Shown: piece after piece, positions 47,016 to 50,008 of the stretch | Layout: each line of letters begins with the position of its first letter | How positions within the stretch are numbered: position 1 is the stretch's first letter | IMG/VR virus record: IMGVR_UViG_3300042923_001831 | Coordinates: 1 to 50,008 of that record | Reading direction: 5' to 3' (one strand) | Origin: a virus | DNA length: 50,008 bases | Program-made: the position numbers and the translations under genes | The notes under the pieces: model-generated | Told to the model about the DNA's origin: nothing | The model's database searches: none | What the model saw: the letters and a program-made list of their open reading frames with translations, nothing else

Positions 47016-47879
47016 ATGGCTAATCCTTCACCCCTAAGGTATCCAGGTGGTAAATATAAAACTTATAATTATATAAAGTCATTAATTGAAACAAACAGAT
47101 GTACAACATATATAGAGCCCTTTGCTGGCGGTTCAGCTGTGGCATTAAAACTTCTATTGGATAATGTGGTCAAAAAAATTATCATAAACGATTTTGATCG
47201 TTCCATTTATGCATTATGGTATTCAATTATCAATTATCCTGACGAATTAATAAGACTTATTCATGATACTCCAATCACAATGGAAGAGTGGTATAAGCAA
47301 AAAGAAGTTCAAAAAAATAAAGTACATGAACCTCTAATAACCTTAGGATTTTCCACACTGTTTCTAAACCGAACAAATAGATCTGGAATTATTAAAGCTG
47401 GTGTTATCGGCGGAAAAGAACAAAATGGAAATTATTTAATAGATTGTAGATTTCCTAAATCAGAAATTATTAATAGAATAAAAGAGATTTCCAAACTTAG
47501 AGATAAGATTGAACTTTACAATATGGATGCAATTATTTTTATTGATTTAGTGATTAAAAAAACAAGAAACTCATTTACTTTTTTTGATCCACCCTATTTT
47601 CAAAAAGGGCCAAGTTTATATGTTAATTTTTATTCTACTGAGGATCATTTAGCTCTATCAAAACAAATTCAAAAAGAATTGAGAAACAGAAAGTGGATTG
47701 TTACCTATGATAATGCCATAGAAATAAGAGATATGTATTTAAACCTTGAATTTATGGAGTATTATTTAAACTACACTGCTCAAGACAAGAAAAAAGGGGT
47801 TGAATATATGTTCTTCTCTAATAAAACTGTTATTTCAGATCCCACAAAGCATCTGAAGGTCCTTCAACCACTCCTATAA
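47016..47879 (+). CDS. Dam-like D12-class adenine-N6 DNA methyltransferase
   Basis: 287 aa. Complete D12 motif set: LRYPGGK (7-13), EPFAGGSA SAM pocket (34-41), IINDFDRSIYALW, an RTNRSG stretch and catalytic DPPY (191-194) in FFDPPYF. The family methylates adenine, GATC in Dam itself; specificity here is unknown. GGAGTTGATAAT precedes the ATG, 39 bases after the ParB-like gene. No restriction enzyme of known type is adjacent, so this is an orphan methylase or the modification half of a system with the ParB-like protein. Confidence 0.93.
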   Translation: MANPSPLRYPGGKYKTYNYIKSLIETNRCTTYIEPFAGGSAVALKLLLDNVVKKIIINDFDRSIYALWYSIINYPDELIRLIHDTPITMEEWYKQKEVQKNKVHEPLITLGFSTLFLNRTNRSGIIKAGVIGGKEQNGNYLIDCRFPKSEIINRIKEISKLRDKIELYNMDAIIFIDLVIKKTRNSFTFFDPPYFQKGPSLYVNFYSTEDHLALSKQIQKELRNRKWIVTYDNAIEIRDMYLNLEFMEYYLNYTAQDKKKGVEYMFFSNKTVISDPTKHLKVLQPLL

Positions 47880-47898
47880 TGCTCACTACTAACATTCT

Positions 47899-47935
47899 AG
47901 AAAATGTCCACAACACGGACATTTTCTTTTTGTTG
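47899..47935 (+). terminator. Terminator of the ParB-like/methyltransferase cassette
   Basis: Perfect stem GAAAATGTCC / GGACATTTTC with loop ACAACAC, then TTTTTG, isolates the cassette from the protease gene. Confidence 0.9.
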
Positions 47936-47961
47936 TAAAAACGAACAAGTGTTTGTATAAT
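47933..47961 (+). promoter_or_regulatory. ImmA-like promoter with LexA (SOS) box
   Basis: TTGTAA (47933-47938), 17 bp and TATAAT (47956-47961). CGAACAAGTGTTTG at 47942-47955 fills the spacer and exactly fits the Gram-positive LexA/DinR consensus CGAACRNRYGTTYG. Expected effect: LexA blocks the promoter until DNA damage. Confidence 0.88.
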
Positions 47962-47982
47962 TCCCATTAGGGAGGAAATTAT

Positions 47983-48501
47983 ATGGGAATAGAAAACAGA
48001 ACCTACCGAACGACCTCGCTTGAAGATTGGGTAACTACCTTATATACAGGACTAGGAATCTTTCAACCGAATCAATTGAAGATTGAATATATAGCCCGTA
48101 TATACGGCATATTTATAAAGAAAAATCCTATGCCTACCTTTTACATTGTTAACGGTAGATATATGGCCATACACATCGATAGTCGAGTTTCAGCTAATGT
48201 ACAAAAAGAAATGTTTTTCCATGAACTATGCCATATCCTGAGACATGTAGGAATTCAAAGCAAGATGCCAATGGCATTTAGAGAATTCCAAGAATGGGAT
48301 GCTAAGAACTTCACTCGATATGCAGCCATCCCCTACCACATGATTAAATATATAGATTTGGATAGTCATAACGTTATTGACCAGATGGTAGGCTTGTTCA
48401 AGGTCACACCAGAATTATGTGAGGAACGCTTAGAACAAATAAAGAACCGTACAGGGTACAACATATATGTAGCTGAATCAAAACATAAATATGAAGTGTA
48501 A
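47983..48501 (+). CDS. ImmA/IrrE-like metalloprotease (antirepressor)
   Basis: 172 aa. Zinc protease motif HELCH at 80-84 in MFFHELCHILRH, with FYIVNGRYMAIHIDSRVSAN before it and a winged-helix-like C-terminal part. Known: ImmA of ICEBs1 cleaves the repressor ImmR to induce the element. The repressor at 44667 lacks its own protease domain, so it is the probable substrate although the cassette separates them by 2.9 kb. The promoter holds a LexA box. GGGAGGAAATTAT precedes the ATG. Confidence 0.9.
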   Translation: MGIENRTYRTTSLEDWVTTLYTGLGIFQPNQLKIEYIARIYGIFIKKNPMPTFYIVNGRYMAIHIDSRVSANVQKEMFFHELCHILRHVGIQSKMPMAFREFQEWDAKNFTRYAAIPYHMIKYIDLDSHNVIDQMVGLFKVTPELCEERLEQIKNRTGYNIYVAESKHKYEV

Positions 48502-48574
48502 AAAGTGGCATCATTTAACAGGGGTATTAACGAGGTATTTTATATATGATTAAGGATTGAAAGGAGGTAATACC

Positions 48575-50008
48575 ATGAGGGCTGTAGATTACCCTAGGGT
48601 ATCAACCGATGAGCAGGCACGAGAAGGTTATAGTATCGCTTCTCAACATGAATCAAATACCAAGTTTATTGGATCCCAGCAGAATTGGAACCATGTTGGT
48701 TCATACATCGATGATGGTTATAGCGCTAAAGATCTAAATAGACCTGCAATGCAAAGGCTAATTAAAGATGCCCAGGCTCAGAAATTTGACGTTGTTGTTT
48801 TTTATAAATTAGATCGATTAGTTAGATCAGTTAGTGACCTGGATAAGTTGTTAAAGATATTCGATGCAAATAACATCGGTATTCGCTCTGTAACCGAGCC
48901 ATTTGACACGACAACAGCCATGGGAAGGTTTCTTATTACACTTGTTGCTGCTATCGCACAGTGGGAGCGTGAGACCATTTCTGAGCGTGTTGTGGTTAAT
49001 ATGATGAAAAAAGCTACCCTTGGTGAACGGAATGGTGGCAAAGCTCCTTATGGCTATAAACTAAAAGACGGTAAATTAATCATTCATGAAGAAGAAGCGA
49101 AAGTAGTAAGAGAAATGTTTAGATTATATATTAACGGTAAAGGTATACGTTCTATTACCCTCTATTTACAACAATTTGGAGTTGAGAAAGGTATTAGAAC
49201 AATTAGCCGAATGATAGAGAATCCAGTTTACTGCGGAAAGCTTAGATGGGCAAATAATTCAAAAATGGATGCCATCATTTCCGATGAAATAATCCATCCA
49301 CAAATTGTTGATGAAGAAACATTTGAAAGGGCTCAGGCAATTAGAACAAACCGCACAACTGAAGGAAAAAAAGCGACCTCCCCTTTTCATTTTAGCGGTG
49401 TATTAAAATGTGCCCGTTGCGGATCCCCCCTATCTGGTTATAACAGAAAGGCAAAAGGCTCCAAACATTACCTTTGCATTAACCGAAAGAATAATGCTAA
49501 TTGTGACCTTCCACAATTTACTGAACACGCACTTACAAGTAAATTCTTAGAAGAGTTATCACCAGATGACCCATACCGCTTTTTTAGTTTGGCCAAAGAC
49601 TTTGTTCTGGAGCAAAAAGAAATGGAAAACGCTGATCAACTTATTGATGACATAGAAAGAGAATTAGCAGCCATAAGGAACCGAAAGAAAAATTGGTTAA
49701 TGGCTTTGGGTAATGGAATTATGAGCCAGGAAGAATATTTATCGATGACTAGTGAGGATACTAAAAAAGAAGAGCTCTTGAATGAGCAGCTAAAGAAGAT
49801 AGATAAAGTTGATACTTCCCTTGATCGCGAAACCGTACTTTCATTACTCGAAAATATTTCGAAGTCCTGGGATTCAGTTGGCGATTATGAAAAGAAAGGC
49901 TTTATTAATGACCTTTTTGAAAGTATTATTGTCGATGTGCCAAAGGACTATATACGTGCTGCTGGCAGAACCCCCTCTGTCATTATCAAAGAAGTTAAAC
50001 TCCACTAA
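48575..50008 (+). CDS. int: Large serine recombinase (integrase)
   Basis: 477 aa from ATG 48575, which has AAAGGAGG upstream. Resolvase domain with catalytic Ser10 (PRVSTDEQA) and KLDRLVRSVSDLDKL, FLITLVAAIAQWERETISER; recombinase domain (APYGYKLKDG; ITLYLQQFGV; ISRMIENPVYCGKLRW); zinc ribbon (LKCARCGSPL, C..C further on); C-terminal coiled coil about 380-460. The usual Tyr-Ile/Ala-Arg at the start is Tyr-Pro-Arg. It integrates the phage at attB without host factors. The TAA is the last codon in the window. Confidence 0.97.
   Translation: MRAVDYPRVSTDEQAREGYSIASQHESNTKFIGSQQNWNHVGSYIDDGYSAKDLNRPAMQRLIKDAQAQKFDVVVFYKLDRLVRSVSDLDKLLKIFDANNIGIRSVTEPFDTTTAMGRFLITLVAAIAQWERETISERVVVNMMKKATLGERNGGKAPYGYKLKDGKLIIHEEEAKVVREMFRLYINGKGIRSITLYLQQFGVEKGIRTISRMIENPVYCGKLRWANNSKMDAIISDEIIHPQIVDEETFERAQAIRTNRTTEGKKATSPFHFSGVLKCARCGSPLSGYNRKAKGSKHYLCINRKNNANCDLPQFTEHALTSKFLEELSPDDPYRFFSLAKDFVLEQKEMENADQLIDDIERELAAIRNRKKNWLMALGNGIMSQEEYLSMTSEDTKKEELLNEQLKKIDKVDTSLDRETVLSLLENISKSWDSVGDYEKKGFINDLFESIIVDVPKDYIRAAGRTPSVIIKEVKLH

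Larger units (their letters stand above)
1469..50008. mobile_element. Temperate siphovirus prophage (nearly complete)
   Basis: Seen: a contiguous set of integrase, repressor, antirepressor, replication, recombination, late regulator, terminase, head, tail, holin and endolysin genes in the usual order of a cos-type HK97-like siphovirus. The integrase stops exactly at the right window edge, and the lysogenic conversion region is at the left. Attachment sites are not visible. A large serine integrase normally acts at a site next to its gene, so attP or attR should lie just past base 50008. The true left boundary could be anywhere from before base 1 to about 2.7 kb. No essential phage gene appears broken, so the element may be inducible. 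Confidence 0.88.

Noticed and set aside
47016-47879. Classical type II restriction-modification pair.
   Set aside because: No recognisable restriction endonuclease is adjacent; the neighbour has a ParB/Srx-type domain, so only a possible modification-linked system is claimed.
48502-48574. Attachment site upstream of the integrase.
   Set aside because: No core can be identified without the other junction; serine integrase sites are expected beyond the window end.

Overview
The window is an almost complete temperate siphovirus prophage of a low-GC Gram-positive host, most likely Bacillaceae (Bacillus in the broad sense). The reasons are AT-rich DNA, strong AGGAGG-type ribosome binding sites, sigma-A promoters with 17-bp spacers, a perfect Gram-positive LexA box, a large serine integrase, an ImmA-type metalloprotease, and ArpU, CBO0543 and DUF6906 family genes. 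The species cannot be told from the sequence alone.

Layout, right to left along the phage map. At 44.5-50 kb (+ strand) lies the lysogeny module: an XRE repressor, a three-gene cargo cassette (a 77-aa protein, a ParB-like protein and a D12-class adenine methyltransferase), a LexA-controlled ImmA-like protease and a serine integrase that ends on the last base of the window. Leftward from a divergent promoter at 44.55 kb run the early genes (- strand): a Cro-like XRE protein, a BRO/ANT antirepressor, several very small proteins, an SbcC-like ATPase, a Bet/RecT annealase, an HNH-AP2 endonuclease, an MBL-fold nuclease, replication protein O, a DnaB helicase, a RuvC-like resolvase, a protein with an SSB-like acidic tail, and an ArpU late regulator. 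Between 29.6 and 31.6 kb is a switch region with repeated terminators, a tRNA-like RNA, a five-copy iteron array with a palindrome, and a type I toxin-like peptide. The late genes follow (- strand): HNH nuclease, TerS (P27), TerL, a roughly 2-kb accessory insertion, HK97-type portal, ClpP-like protease, capsid, connectors, tail tube, tail assembly chaperones joined by a -1 frameshift, a 1674-aa tape measure, a 1749-aa baseplate hub with a giant repeat region, fibre and DUF4376 proteins, holin and GH24 endolysin. The left end holds a Panacea toxin-antitoxin-like pair and, on the + strand, two genes that may be lysogenic conversion or flanking host genes.

How it works together. HNH, TerS and TerL probably cut and package cos DNA into an HK97-fold head with a long non-contractile tail. 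DnaB, protein O, Bet, the SbcC-like ATPase, the MBL nuclease and the RuvC-like enzyme form a replication and recombination set. The repressor should hold the lysogen. DNA damage should release LexA from the ImmA-like promoter, and the protease could then remove the repressor.

The most notable cargo is (1) a proteasome-like Ntn-hydrolase gene with its own promoter and terminator, next to the lysis genes; (2) the ParB-like plus adenine-methyltransferase cassette inserted between repressor and protease; (3) the LexA box inside the protease promoter; (4) the iteron and tRNA-like region upstream of the late genes; and (5) the giant hub, whose repeat region differs sharply in base composition from its conserved end.
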